A DNA stretch of 64,000 bases from Phycisphaerae bacterium (GTDB taxonomy: Bacteria > Planctomycetota > Phycisphaerae > SM23-33). How positions within the stretch are numbered: position 1 is the stretch's first letter; the number at the start of each line of letters is the position of its first letter. The notes under the pieces were generated by a model. The model worked only from the letters and a program-made list of their open reading frames with translations, was not told where the DNA came from and made no database searches. Shown piece by piece: positions 36,389-44,700 of the stretch. A program made the position numbers and the translations under genes. The stretch is taken from the NCBI GenBank assembly GCA_009783465.1, contig WRDM01000005.1, positions 1 to 64,000 on the forward strand, given 5' to 3'.

Positions 36389-37608
36389 ACGACACCACCG
36401 CAACGGAACGGACGATTCGCTGCCGCGTGGACGACGATCCGCCGGCGGACTGGGCCGACTACGTGCTTCGACACGCCGATGCCACCGTGTTTCACGACCC
36501 GCGATGGGCGACGCTCATGCGCGACGTCTACGGCAACGCGTGCTTTTACCTCACTGCGCGGCGTAGCACGGGCGTCCCGCCCGTGAGTCGCATGGGCGTC
36601 TCGCCCATGCATCGTGGCCTTGAAAGGAGCGCTTTGGAGTCAACACGGGCGGCAACGTCGCGACATGAGAATCCAGCCAATCACACCACGGGCGAGACGC
36701 CCGTGGGACTCATGGGCGAGACGCCCATGCTACGGTCTGAACGATGCGTCGGCGTGCTCGCGCTGGTGCTTCAGCGCAGTTGGCTGATGGGCGACCGGCT
36801 GTGCAGCCTGCCGTACCTCGACGCCAGCGGCGTGCTTGCCGACGACGACACCGCGGCGGCGGCCCTGCTGAGCCAGGCCTGCGACGTGATGCGCGAACGC
36901 CACGCCAAGTGGATCGAACTCCGCCAGGAGCATCCGCTGGGCGACCTGCCCACGCGGAACGACAAGCTCACGATGCGGCTGGCGCTGCCGGCGGGACAGG
37001 CTGAGCTGATGGAAAATTTTCGTGGCAAAACGCGGAACCAGATCCGCAAGGCGTTGAGCGTCGGCATGACCGCCGACGTCGGCGGGCCCGAGCGGCTGGC
37101 GGATTTTCACCACGTGTACGAGCGGACGATGCGCGATCTGGGCAGCCCGCCGCACAGCCTGGAATTTTTCCGCCGGCTGATGGAAACGTTCGGCCGTCAG
37201 GCGGGCGTGCACACGATCCGCGACGGCCAGCGGCTGGTGGGGGCCTCGCTGGTTCTGGAGGACGCCCGCCGCGTCTACGTGCCGTGGTCCGGCAGCGACT
37301 GGCGGCACGGCAGCGGGCAGGCCAACACGATGCTGTTCTGGTCGATGCTCGCCGCGTGCAGCGACCGCGGCGTGAAGGAGTTCGACTTCGGCCGAAGCAC
37401 GCGCGGCGGCGGCACGCACGTCTTCAAACAAAAATGGGGCGCCGCCGAAGTGCCACTGCACTGGCACTACATCCTCCGCCCCGGCCAATCGCCGCCCACG
37501 CCGCACCTCGACACCGGCGTACTGAAACTGGCGGGCACGTGCTGGCGAAAACTGCCGATCTGCGCCGTTCGCGTCCTGGGGCCGAGGATTATTCGGAAAG
37601 TGTCCTAG
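36385..37608 (+). CDS. FemAB-like acyltransferase (exosortase-associated type) with repeat insertion
   Basis: 407 residues from ATG 36385. The fold is GNAT-like FemAB: FHDPRWATLMRDVYGN at the start, then MGDRLCSLPYLDASGVL, ENFRGKTRNQIRKALSVGM, TIRDGQRLVGASLVLED and VKEFDFGRSTRGGGTHVFKQ in the second half. Relatives occur in exosortase/PEP-CTERM polysaccharide clusters and probably transfer amino acids to a polymer or lipid precursor, though no exosortase is in the window. Residues about 60-116 (STGVPPVSRMGVSP, then TTGETPVGLMGETPM) are a family A1 insertion interrupting the N-terminal domain. Confidence 0.85.
   Translation: MNDTTATERTIRCRVDDDPPADWADYVLRHADATVFHDPRWATLMRDVYGNACFYLTARRSTGVPPVSRMGVSPMHRGLERSALESTRAATSRHENPANHTTGETPVGLMGETPMLRSERCVGVLALVLQRSWLMGDRLCSLPYLDASGVLADDDTAAAALLSQACDVMRERHAKWIELRQEHPLGDLPTRNDKLTMRLALPAGQAELMENFRGKTRNQIRKALSVGMTADVGGPERLADFHHVYERTMRDLGSPPHSLEFFRRLMETFGRQAGVHTIRDGQRLVGASLVLEDARRVYVPWSGSDWRHGSGQANTMLFWSMLAACSDRGVKEFDFGRSTRGGGTHVFKQKWGAAEVPLHWHYILRPGQSPPTPHLDTGVLKLAGTCWRKLPICAVRVLGPRIIRKVS
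36562..36733. repeat. Family A1 repeat inside the FemAB-like gene
   Basis: Arms with CGTAGCACGGGCGTCCCGCC and GAGACGCCCATGCTACGG. Loop GTGGCCTTGAAAGGAGCG resembles the loops in the polymerase gene copies. In frame, no stop. Confidence 0.88.
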
Positions 37609-37623
37609 AGGCGCTCGGGTGAA

Positions 37624-37742
37624 TGTTTTCAGCGGCTTGCCTCTTTGCGCTGTAGGATGATCCTGTCTCCGAACAGACGCACGTTTCGTCGATGAGATCG
37701 TTCTGCAGCGCAAAGAGGCAAGCCCTTGCGAAACGTTTTGCG
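37624..37742. repeat. Family C palindrome between FemAB and sugar kinase genes
   Basis: TGTTTTCAGCGGCTTGCCTC and its complement GAGGCAAGCCCTTGCGAAACG with the CTTTGCGCTGTAGG core. The loop has GCACGTTTCGTCGATGAG. Confidence 0.85.
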
Positions 37743-37776
37743 TAACACATCGTTTTCCGGTACGCTGGCACGCACT

Positions 37777-39165
37777 ATGGATCAATCGGTTGAGAGCGTG
37801 GTGGCGGGGCATATTTGTTTGGATGTCACGCCGGCGTTTCGTGTCGGCGGGCGGAGCGTTGGCGACATCCTTCGCCCGGGCTGCCTGGTGCAGGTGGGCG
37901 GGGCGGTCGTGTCCACCGGCGGGCCTGTGTCCAACACGGGCTTCCCGATGCGACGCATGGGTGTCAACGTGCGGCTGATGGGCAAATGCGGCGACGACAT
38001 GTTCGGGCGGGCGCTGCTGGAGAAAATCCGGGCCGAGGCCCCCGGTGCCGAGAGCGGCATGCGCATCGTTCCCGGCGAAGAGACCAGCTACACCGTCGTG
38101 GTGAATCCGCCGGGAATCGACCGCATTTTTCTGCACTGCCACGGCGCGAATGACACCTTCGCCGCCGCCGACATCGACCTGGCCACCGTCGCGCAGGCCA
38201 GGCTGTTCCACTTCGGCTACCCGCCGCTGATGGCCCGCATGTACGGCGACGGCGGACGCGAACTCGTCGAAATCTTCCGACAGGTCAAAGCCACCGGCGC
38301 GACGACGAGCCTCGACATGGCCTATCCCGACCCGCGAAGCCCCGCCGGGGCGGCCGACTGGACGTCCATTCTGGAACGCACGTTGCCGTTCGTCGACGTG
38401 TTCACGCCCAGCGTGGAGGAGTTGATCTTCATGCTGCGGCGGGAAAAATTTGACGAACTGTCCGCCAGGGCGGGCGACCTCGACCTCGAACTGCTCTCGC
38501 TGATCGACGGCGAGTTGCTGAGCGACCTCGGCCAACAGTGTTTGAAAATGGGCGCCGCCGTGGTGTTGATCAAGTGCGGCTGGTACGGCATGTACATCGC
38601 GTCGGCGGGCGCGGAGCGGTTCGCGCGCGGCGTCGGTCGAGGAATGAACGCGTCGTCAGCCGCGAGTAGCACGGGCGTCCCGCCCGTGAGTCGCATGGGC
38701 GTCTCGCCCATGCAAACGTTGCCAACAGAACAGACTTCCACGTTACGGCAGGATGCAAACGAACCGGCTACGCCATGCGACCACCACGGGCAAGATGCCC
38801 GTGGGACTCACGGGCGAGACGCCCGTGCTACGGGCGCCGCGTCGTGGATTGGCCGGGAGTTGTTCGAGCCGGGCTATCGCGTGGAGAACGTGGTCAGCGC
38901 GACGGGCGCCGGCGACTGCGCGATCGCGGCCTTCCTCACCAGTTGCCTCCGCGACTGCCGCCTGGAAGACGCCGTGCGCAACGCCTGCGCCGTCGGCGCG
39001 CAGAACGTCACCGTCGCCGATACCATCAGCGGCGTCAAAACCTGGGAACAAACGTTAGCCCAGGTGGCCAGCCGGCCGGAGAAATACCAGGTTCCGCTGC
39101 CGTTGATAAGATTCCGTTACGATGAAGCCGAAGAACACTACGTCGGCCCCAACGATAAACGGTAG
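37777..39165 (+). CDS. PfkB-family carbohydrate kinase with repeat insertion
   Basis: 462 residues from ATG 37777 (MDQSVESVVAGHICLD). Ribokinase-fold markers: VGGAVVSTGGPVSNTG, KCGDDMFGRALLEKI, SYTVVVNPPGIDRIF, FTPSVEELIFML, VLIKCGWYGMYI and the catalytic DTGAGD-like signature ATGAGDCAIAAFLTS. It phosphorylates a sugar or sugar acid; relatives act on ribose, fructose or keto-deoxygluconate, so the substrate is open. Residues about 297-352 (STGVPPVSRMGVSP, GQDARGTHGRDARAT) are a family A1 insertion just before the nucleotide-binding part; without it the length is near 405. Confidence 0.9.
   Translation: MDQSVESVVAGHICLDVTPAFRVGGRSVGDILRPGCLVQVGGAVVSTGGPVSNTGFPMRRMGVNVRLMGKCGDDMFGRALLEKIRAEAPGAESGMRIVPGEETSYTVVVNPPGIDRIFLHCHGANDTFAAADIDLATVAQARLFHFGYPPLMARMYGDGGRELVEIFRQVKATGATTSLDMAYPDPRSPAGAADWTSILERTLPFVDVFTPSVEELIFMLRREKFDELSARAGDLDLELLSLIDGELLSDLGQQCLKMGAAVVLIKCGWYGMYIASAGAERFARGVGRGMNASSAASSTGVPPVSRMGVSPMQTLPTEQTSTLRQDANEPATPCDHHGQDARGTHGRDARATGAASWIGRELFEPGYRVENVVSATGAGDCAIAAFLTSCLRDCRLEDAVRNACAVGAQNVTVADTISGVKTWEQTLAQVASRPEKYQVPLPLIRFRYDEAEEHYVGPNDKR
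38667..38832. repeat. Family A1 repeat inside the sugar kinase gene
   Basis: Arms GTAGCACGGGCGTCCCGCCC and GAGACGCCCGTGCTACGG. The loop has ACAGAACAGACTTCC. Read in frame. Confidence 0.88.
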
Positions 39166-39244
39166 TCGCGAGTTACGGCACGATAGCAACGTTACATGGA
39201 AGTGAATGGGCTGGCCTTCCCGGTCTCGCACGGAATCGCCGGGC

Positions 39245-39551
39245 CACAGCCCCAACGGGGCGTCTTGGGTAGCCCAGGGTGAGCGGTACTCCGCGAACCC
39301 TGGGTCGCGTGTTTTTCGGAGTTCATTGATCGTGCCTGACGCCACTGGCCGAGGTCGCGCACGCGGGCCTGTGTGGCTTCGGACGACGCGTACAAGGGAA
39401 CGTGCGAGTCGTTCGATGCCGCCTTCACGCGACGGTGCGCCATCGGCCAGTGGCGTCAGGCACGATGGGGAGAAGAAAAAAGGCCTTTGTTCCCAGGGTT
39501 CGCGGCGTACCGCTCACCCTGGGCTACCCAAGACGCCCCGTTGGGGCTGTG
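39245..39551. repeat. Family E double palindrome with 60-base outer arms
   Basis: Outer arms 39245-39304 and 39492-39551 are complementary over 60 bases with one mismatch. Inner arms 39329-39352 and 39443-39466 are exactly complementary over 24 bases. It fills most of the 39166-39644 gap between convergent genes. Read as protein it gives YRSPWATQDAPLG, but there is no real gene here. Confidence 0.93.
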
Positions 39552-39644
39552 TGCCGGCACTTCATCGCGAGGCTGGGGAGGCCGCTCTGCTCTTTTCCAT
39601 GCCCCGATGCTATCGTGTCCGAATTCCGCGAAATCCCGTCGTTT

Positions 39645-40625
39645 TCACCGATAGATCCACAGCATCGGCGGCAGCACCACGAGTAAATACAGGATGGTGT
39701 TGGTGATGAACAGCGCGCTGGCTTCGGCGGGGCGGAGATTGAACATGTTGGTCAGGGCGACCGCGGTGACGGCCGTCGAGACGCACGATTGAATGATCGC
39801 CACCGACAGCGTTTGCCCCTGGATCGGCCAGGGGGTCAGCCACGTCACGCCGATCAGCAGCAGGCCGGTCGCCAGCCCCAGCGCGAACCGCGTGCACGCC
39901 AGGCCCGCGATCAGTCCGCGCAGCTTCGGCACGTGCGAAACCTGCAATCGCAGGCCGATGGAAAAATAGGCCGAGATGTTGATGGCGTACACGAGCACGT
40001 CGACGACGTGGAGCTCGTCCACCGCCGTAGGGATGGGCACGCGTCCCAGCGACAGCCCCACGCCCGCCAGGCTGATCGGCAGCGCCAGGCTCCGCCAGTC
40101 CGTCAGGCTTTTGAGTAACAGCCGGCCCAGTGATTGCGTCGGTCCGTGCGAGCCGTAGTGCCTCGCGACCGGATAGCCCAGCAGCACCACGATGGTCGGG
40201 AAGAGCAGGAAAAACAGGCTGGCCAGGCCCAGCGCGGCATCGCCGAACAGGATGAAAATGACGAACCCGCCCATCGTCAGCCCGTTGTTGCCGAACGCGC
40301 TGAGCAGCACAAACGCGCCCCGCTCGCCGCGGTCCTTCGTCAGCCTGCCCGCGATCGGGGCCGACAACGCCGCCAGCATCATCACCTGCACGCATGCCAT
40401 CAACGGCAGCCAGAGATGTTCCCATTCCAACTGAATTTTCCAGATCGCCAGCAGGCTGACCGACGGATATCCCAGCACGGTAATCACGGTCATCAACGCG
40501 TTGGCGGACCGGTCGCCCGCCAGTCGAAATCGTCTGGCCAGGTACCCAGCCGACATCGACAGCAAAATCACCGCGAAAATGGGGACGAATTTTTCCACGC
40601 CGGACAGGATACTCGGGAACGGCAA
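39645..40625 (-). CDS. AEC-family permease (auxin efflux carrier-like)
   Basis: 326 residues with about ten transmembrane helices, the normal size. Family features: an N-terminal half with VPIFAVILLSMSAGYLARRF and LGYPSVSLLAIWKIQ, a central soluble loop (HYGSHGPTQSLGRLLLKS), then a second half with LALPISLAGVGLSLGR and the Asn/Pro-rich helices typical of BASS/AEC transporters (FGNNGLTMGGFVIFIL). It probably moves small organic acids or amino acids across the inner membrane; the substrate cannot be inferred. It is transcribed opposite to both neighbours and isolated by repeats on both sides. Confidence 0.85.
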   Translation of the reverse strand: MPFPSILSGVEKFVPIFAVILLSMSAGYLARRFRLAGDRSANALMTVITVLGYPSVSLLAIWKIQLEWEHLWLPLMACVQVMMLAALSAPIAGRLTKDRGERGAFVLLSAFGNNGLTMGGFVIFILFGDAALGLASLFFLLFPTIVVLLGYPVARHYGSHGPTQSLGRLLLKSLTDWRSLALPISLAGVGLSLGRVPIPTAVDELHVVDVLVYAINISAYFSIGLRLQVSHVPKLRGLIAGLACTRFALGLATGLLLIGVTWLTPWPIQGQTLSVAIIQSCVSTAVTAVALTNMFNLRPAEASALFITNTILYLLVVLPPMLWIYR

Positions 40626-40636
40626 ATGTTTTCAAC

Positions 40637-40859
40637 GGCTTGCCTCTTTGCGCTGTGGGACATTCCAGGCGCCAAGCGTTACATTTTTCGACTTCGTAAA
40701 AACCGAGCAGGATTACACGGATTGAAGGATTCAAGGATTGCCGTATGGAACGCGAAATCTTTTCATCCGTTAATCCGCGTAATCCCGCTCGGTCTTTACG
40801 AAGTCGGACTGGTGCTTAATGGGCGACAGGATCACCCTACAGCGCAAACAGGCAGAGCC
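40637..40859. repeat. Composite palindrome: family P nested in family C, second copy
   Basis: Outer arms GGCTTGCCTCTTTGCGCTGT (40637) and CCTACAGCGCAAACAGGC (to 40859). Inner palindrome 40689-40806 with arms CGACTTCGTAAAAACCGAGC and GCTCGGTCTTTACGAAGTCG. Same architecture as 10783-11006. It fills most of the 40626-41002 gap. Confidence 0.88.
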
Positions 40860-40990
40860 ATATCCACGCGTACTCAACAAATTCGCTCCGCATGAAATGG
40901 CAATGAAAAAAGCCCAATCTGCGCCTTCGGCCTTCGGTCTATAGACTCCCCGCCCCGCATGCCGATATAGTTTCAACAGAGATACGCGCG

Positions 40991-40996
40991 AAGGAG
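40991..40996 (+). promoter_or_regulatory. Ribosome binding site deciding the GTG start of the phosphohexomutase
   Basis: AAGGAG six bases before GTG 41003. No ATG in this frame is as well placed; ATG at 41018 is too far. Confidence 0.6.
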
Positions 40997-41002
40997 ACCT
41001 CC

Positions 41003-42424
41003 GTGGAAGACCGATTGATGGTAAGCGTCAGTGGCGTTCGTGGCACGATTGGCGGGACGTTGACGCCGCACGTGGCGATGGAGTTCGGGCTGGCGTACGG
41101 CACGATGTTGCATCGACGCGGCGGTGTGGCGGGGGGGAACGCGTCCGCGGGCGGCGCGGCTTCGACGAAAAAACCGTCCGTCGTCATCGGTCGCGACACC
41201 AGGCCTTCGGGCGCGATGATCGCGTCGGCCGTCGCCGCCGGACTGCTCGCGACGGGCATCGACGTCATCGACCTGGGCATCGTCACCACGCCGGGCACGG
41301 CGTTCATGGCCTCGCGTCTGGGCTGTGCCGGCGGCGTGATCATCACCGCCAGTCACAACCCGCCGCCGTATAACGGCATCAAGTTTCTCCAACCCAACGG
41401 CTGCTGCCTGCCCGCCGCCGAAGCCAACGAGTTGGCCGATATCTGGCGACAAGGCCAGTTCGACGTCAAAGACTTCGCTGGCGTCGGGTCGCAAACGCGC
41501 AACGGCACGACGCATGGCCTGCACGCCGACGCGGTGGCCGCCATCGTCGACGTCAAGCTCATCGCGTCCAAACGATTCAAGGTCGTCCTCGACAGCATCA
41601 ACGGCGCCGGCTGCGTTGTCTCGCCTATGCTGCTGGGGCGGCTTGGCGCCGAACTGGCCCACCTCAACGCCGAACCCAACGGGCAGTTCGCCCACGAACC
41701 CGAACCGATTCAGAAAAACCTCACCAGCCTGTGCGAGGCCGTCCGGCGGCACAAGGCGGCCGTCGGATTCGCCCAGGACCCCGATGCCGACCGCCTTGTC
41801 GTTGTGGACGAATTGGGCAATTTCATCGGCGAGGAGTACACGCTCGCCCTCGCGACGGCCTTCGTGTTGCGGCACCGCAAGGGTGACGTCGCCACCAATC
41901 TCGCCACCAGCCGCATGATCGACGAGATCGCGGCCGCCGCCGGCGTGGCCGTCCGCCGCGCGCCGACCGGCGAAGCCAACGTCGTCGAGACGATGCTCCG
42001 CGACGGCTGTATCTTCGGCGGCGAGGGCAACGGCGGCGTCATCGAACCCCGCGTCGTCCTCACGCGCTCGAGCCTGGTGGGCATGGCGTACATCCTGCAA
42101 TCCATGGCCGAGACGGGCAAACCGCTGAGCGAACTGGCCGCCGAAATTCCGTCGTACGTGTTCCTGAAAACAAAATTCCCCTGCCCCGCCGGCGTGGCGC
42201 CCGCGGTGGCTGAGCGCGCCAAAGCATTGTTCACGAATCACCCCGCGGCCATGTTCGACGAACGCGACGGCCTGCGCGTCGACCTCCCCGAAGGCTGGGT
42301 CAGCGTCCGCGCCAGCAACACCGAACCCATCATGCGCATCATGGCTGAAGCCAGGACAGAGGACGTTGCTCAAGGATTAGTCGATCGCGTGCGAAAAGTG
42401 GCCGACGAGGTGATCGGGCAATAA
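41003..42424 (+). CDS. glmM: Phosphohexomutase (phosphoglucosamine mutase / phosphomannomutase)
   Basis: 473 residues from a GTG at 41003. Four-domain alpha-D-phosphohexomutase with the active-site serine in ITASHNPPPYNGIKF, magnesium loop DPDADRL, sugar-binding GEGNGGVI and phosphate-binding RASNTEPIMRI. It interconverts 1- and 6-phosphates of glucosamine, mannose or glucose to feed nucleotide-sugar synthesis. The GEGNGG sugar loop fits phosphoglucosamine or phosphomannose mutases better than strict phosphoglucomutases, but the substrate is not certain; the gene symbol is therefore tentative. There is a short Gly/Ala-rich insert near residue 45. Confidence 0.88.
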   Translation: MEDRLMVSVSGVRGTIGGTLTPHVAMEFGLAYGTMLHRRGGVAGGNASAGGAASTKKPSVVIGRDTRPSGAMIASAVAAGLLATGIDVIDLGIVTTPGTAFMASRLGCAGGVIITASHNPPPYNGIKFLQPNGCCLPAAEANELADIWRQGQFDVKDFAGVGSQTRNGTTHGLHADAVAAIVDVKLIASKRFKVVLDSINGAGCVVSPMLLGRLGAELAHLNAEPNGQFAHEPEPIQKNLTSLCEAVRRHKAAVGFAQDPDADRLVVVDELGNFIGEEYTLALATAFVLRHRKGDVATNLATSRMIDEIAAAAGVAVRRAPTGEANVVETMLRDGCIFGGEGNGGVIEPRVVLTRSSLVGMAYILQSMAETGKPLSELAAEIPSYVFLKTKFPCPAGVAPAVAERAKALFTNHPAAMFDERDGLRVDLPEGWVSVRASNTEPIMRIMAEARTEDVAQGLVDRVRKVADEVIGQ

Positions 42425-42441
42425 CTTTCGTGTGACCTTTA

Positions 42442-42571
42442 TATTCCGGCGCCACTGGCCACAGGCCCTGCCAGTTTGCGTTGTAAAACGTCGTGAGCGA
42501 CAGAACGCTTCGGTTGTCACAACGATCTACAACGCAAACTGGCAGGGCCTGTGGCCAGTGGCGCCGGAATA
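42442..42571. repeat. Family G perfect inverted repeat, 44-base arms
   Basis: Arms 42442-42485 and 42528-42571 are exactly complementary over 44 bases, with a 42-base loop. Core GGCCCTGCCA and GTTGTAAAACG are shared with 9471-9600. Confidence 0.95.
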
Positions 42572-42672
42572 CGAATCCCGTACGCAGAAGAGGAGTGTAT
42601 GCGCGATTGCCTTGGAATATCGCGGGCAAGCCGTATCGCATCGTGGGGGCATTCGTTTACAATGCACGCTTC

Positions 42673-43179
42673 ATGGCGTCGCGAATCCATCGTGAGTTGG
42701 AGCGGGTGTACTGGGAGCATCGGCAGGGGTTGTTTACGTTGGCCTTGTCGATTACCCGGTGTTCGTCGCGCGCCGAGGACGCGGTACAGGACGCGTTTGG
42801 GCGGCTGTGGCGGCTTCGCAAGCCGCCGCGGGGGGAGTTGACGCCGTACGTTTTCGCGGCCGTTCGCAATGCGGCCATCGACCAGATGCGTCGCAACGCG
42901 GGCATGATTCAGCCTCCGGAGGAGGTGTCGATTTTCGACGCCAAGGCGGAGGACCCCGCCGCCAGCGTGCTCGAGGCCGAGCGGCAGGAGTTGGTGCGGC
43001 AGGCGGTGGAAGCGTTGCCCGACGATCAGCGGCAGGCGATTATTTTGCACGTCTACGGCGGGTTGACGTTCGACGAGGTGGCCACGATGCTCGCCGAACC
43101 GCTGCCGACCATCGCCAGCCGCTACCGGCGGGCGCTGGAGAAACTCAAGCAGGCGCTGGAGAAGGTCAAAAGCCAATAG
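42673..43179 (+). CDS. ECF-type RNA polymerase sigma factor
   Basis: 168 residues from ATG 42673 (MASRIHRELERVYWEH); the frame extends upstream only through the family G repeat. Region 2 is visible as LSITRCSSRAEDAVQDAFGR, with RNAAIDQMRRN at 2.4. Region 4 is visible as LPDDQRQAIILHVYGGLTFDEV, then PLPTIASRYRRALEKLK. No N-terminal region 1, so it is a group 4 sigma factor. The stop is the first TAG of a family B palindrome (end VKSQ). The downstream gene encodes a one-helix membrane protein, in the usual anti-sigma position. Confidence 0.9.
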   Translation: MASRIHRELERVYWEHRQGLFTLALSITRCSSRAEDAVQDAFGRLWRLRKPPRGELTPYVFAAVRNAAIDQMRRNAGMIQPPEEVSIFDAKAEDPAASVLEAERQELVRQAVEALPDDQRQAIILHVYGGLTFDEVATMLAEPLPTIASRYRRALEKLKQALEKVKSQ

Positions 43180-43318
43180 CCAGTAGCCAATAGGTATGGA
43201 AAGATAAGGGCGAAAAAACAATGAGAGCGGAAATAGTCAGGGATGTGGCGAATTGTTTTGATCGTGTGATAAACAACAAGCTCTGCCATACCTGATGGCT
43301 ATTGGCTATTGGCTTTTG
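43167..43318. repeat. Family B palindrome with short loop, between sigma and anti-sigma genes
   Basis: Left arm AGCCAAT/AGCCAGT from 43167 holds the sigma stop. Right arm CCATACCTGATGGCTATTGG (43287 on). Loop has GGGCGAAAAAACAATGAG and GATCGTGTGATAAACAAC, conserved with copies at 43862, 49382, 50351 and 51766. Confidence 0.92.
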
Positions 43319-43381
43319 GGAAAGAATTTTGCATAAACCCACGTGTGCGTGTCGTGTGACGATTGGGAGGCTGTGACGACG

Positions 43382-43828
43382 ATGGACGATCGTGAAATGG
43401 AAGCCTTGTTGCGGCGGATGCCGCTGGCCCGGCCTGGCGATTCGATGGATGCCAACGTGCTGGCCCGTCGGCCTCGGCGGGTCGTGCCGCTGGCGATTGC
43501 GGGCGGCGGGACGCTCGCGGCGGCGGCGACGCTTGTGCTGGCGTTCACACTGGGTTGGCTCGGCCAACACGCTGCGCCGGCGCCGCACGCCCCGACCGCG
43601 CCAAGTCCTGCCCACGTGGGCTATGACGATCAACTCATGCCCACCGAACGCGCCAACGGCCGAACGCCGCTGGCCAAACCTGGCGACATGACCAATCCCA
43701 GCCCAACCGTCAAAGTCCGCGACGCCGGCGACAAAACCACCTGGACAGGCCTCGACGACAGCGTCCACGTCGAGGACGCGACCAAGCCGCACGACGAAGA
43801 AATCCATATCAATGTGGTCGTGGACTAA
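43382..43828 (+). CDS. Probable anti-sigma factor, single-pass membrane protein
   Basis: 148 residues from ATG 43382 (MDDREMEALLRRMPLARPG). A short cytoplasmic N terminus is followed by one transmembrane helix (PLAIAGGGTLAAAATLVLAF), then a Pro-rich, acidic extracellular tail (EDATKPHDEEIHINVVVD). The position after an ECF sigma gene and the topology fit an anti-sigma factor. No zinc HxxxCxxC motif is seen, so it would be of the non-ZAS type. The link is positional inference. Confidence 0.55.
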   Translation: MDDREMEALLRRMPLARPGDSMDANVLARRPRRVVPLAIAGGGTLAAAATLVLAFTLGWLGQHAAPAPHAPTAPSPAHVGYDDQLMPTERANGRTPLAKPGDMTNPSPTVKVRDAGDKTTWTGLDDSVHVEDATKPHDEEIHINVVVD

Positions 43829-43861
43829 GGGGTTTCCTGTTCTCGTGGCGTGAACGAACGA

Positions 43862-44048
43862 TTCGTTCGAGGGAACCGTTCAGCCAGTAGCCAGTAGCCA
43901 TCAGGTATGATGGAGCTTACTGTTGCTCACACGATCCACGGGTTTCGCTATACGACAATACGTTGCCGCTCTCATTGTTTTTTCGCCTTCGCTTTTCCAT
44001 ACCTATTGGCTACTGGCTATTGGCTACTGGCTGAGCGGTTCCCTCGAC
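43862..44048. repeat. Family B palindrome with short loop, loop in reverse orientation
   Basis: Arms from GTTCGAGGGAACCGTTCAGC to GCGGTTCCCTCGAC. The loop reads CATTGTTTTTTCGCCTTCGC, i.e. the complement of the loop in the other short-loop copies. The 43829-44151 gap is otherwise empty. Confidence 0.9.
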
Positions 44049-44151
44049 CAGGCGGTTCCTTTGCGACACGAGAATGGAAAGCCCCTGCGTTTGCCCCGAC
44101 TGCCCACGCGAAACGTTTGCTTTTTCCATATTCTATCACGACAATGCACGC

Positions 44152-44700
44152 ATGGCTGCGATGGCCACACCGCCGACGGTTCTTCTGATTTGCGGCATGA
44201 TTTCCGCAAGGGTTGACCTGTTCGCGCAGACCGCCGAGGAATTGGAGCGGCTCTTCGGGCCTGTCGAAATTCGCAGCGACGTGATGCCGTTCGATTTCAC
44301 GCACTATTACGACCGTCAGATGGGCAGCCCGTTGTGGCGGCAGTTCGTGAGTTTCGCCCAGCCGATCACGGGCGACGCCCTCGCGGCGGCCAAGCGGGCG
44401 ACCAACGAACTCGAAGAACAGTTCGCCCAACGCCTCCAGGCCCCCGACGCGCCCGCCCGGCCTATCAATCTCGATCCCGGTTACGTCGATCTTTCCAAAC
44501 TCGTCCTGGCCAGTTGCAAGGATTTTTCGCATCGCGTGTATCTGGGCGGCGGAGTGTTCGGCGAGATCACGTTGATGTATCACAAGGACCGCTGGGACGC
44601 GTTGGGGTGGACGTTTCCCGACTACGCCAGCGGGCGGTATCACGGGTTTTTGTCCGCCGTTCGCGCGAGGCTTCGCCAGCGGGGAGGTCGAGCATGTTGA
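44152..44700 (+). CDS. DUF4416-family protein
   Basis: 182 residues from ATG 44152; ATG 44161 is also possible. The family signature is plain: LLICGMISARVDLFAQTAEE, RLFGPVEIRSDVMPFDFTHY, YYDRQMGSPLWRQFVSF, INLDPGYVDLSKLVLASCKD and RWDALGWTFPDYASG. Function is unknown. It is widely conserved in planctomycetes and other deep lineages, usually as a single cytoplasmic domain. The gene overlaps the next (WecA-like) by seven bases, so it may be translationally coupled to cell-envelope synthesis. Confidence 0.85.
   Translation: MAAMATPPTVLLICGMISARVDLFAQTAEELERLFGPVEIRSDVMPFDFTHYYDRQMGSPLWRQFVSFAQPITGDALAAAKRATNELEEQFAQRLQAPDAPARPINLDPGYVDLSKLVLASCKDFSHRVYLGGGVFGEITLMYHKDRWDALGWTFPDYASGRYHGFLSAVRARLRQRGGRAC

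Noticed and set aside
39166-39644. Coding frames (YRSPWATQDAPLG peptides) between the sugar kinase and permease
   Set aside because: They come from the arms of the family E palindrome in several frames and strands, with no ribosome site or conserved domain.
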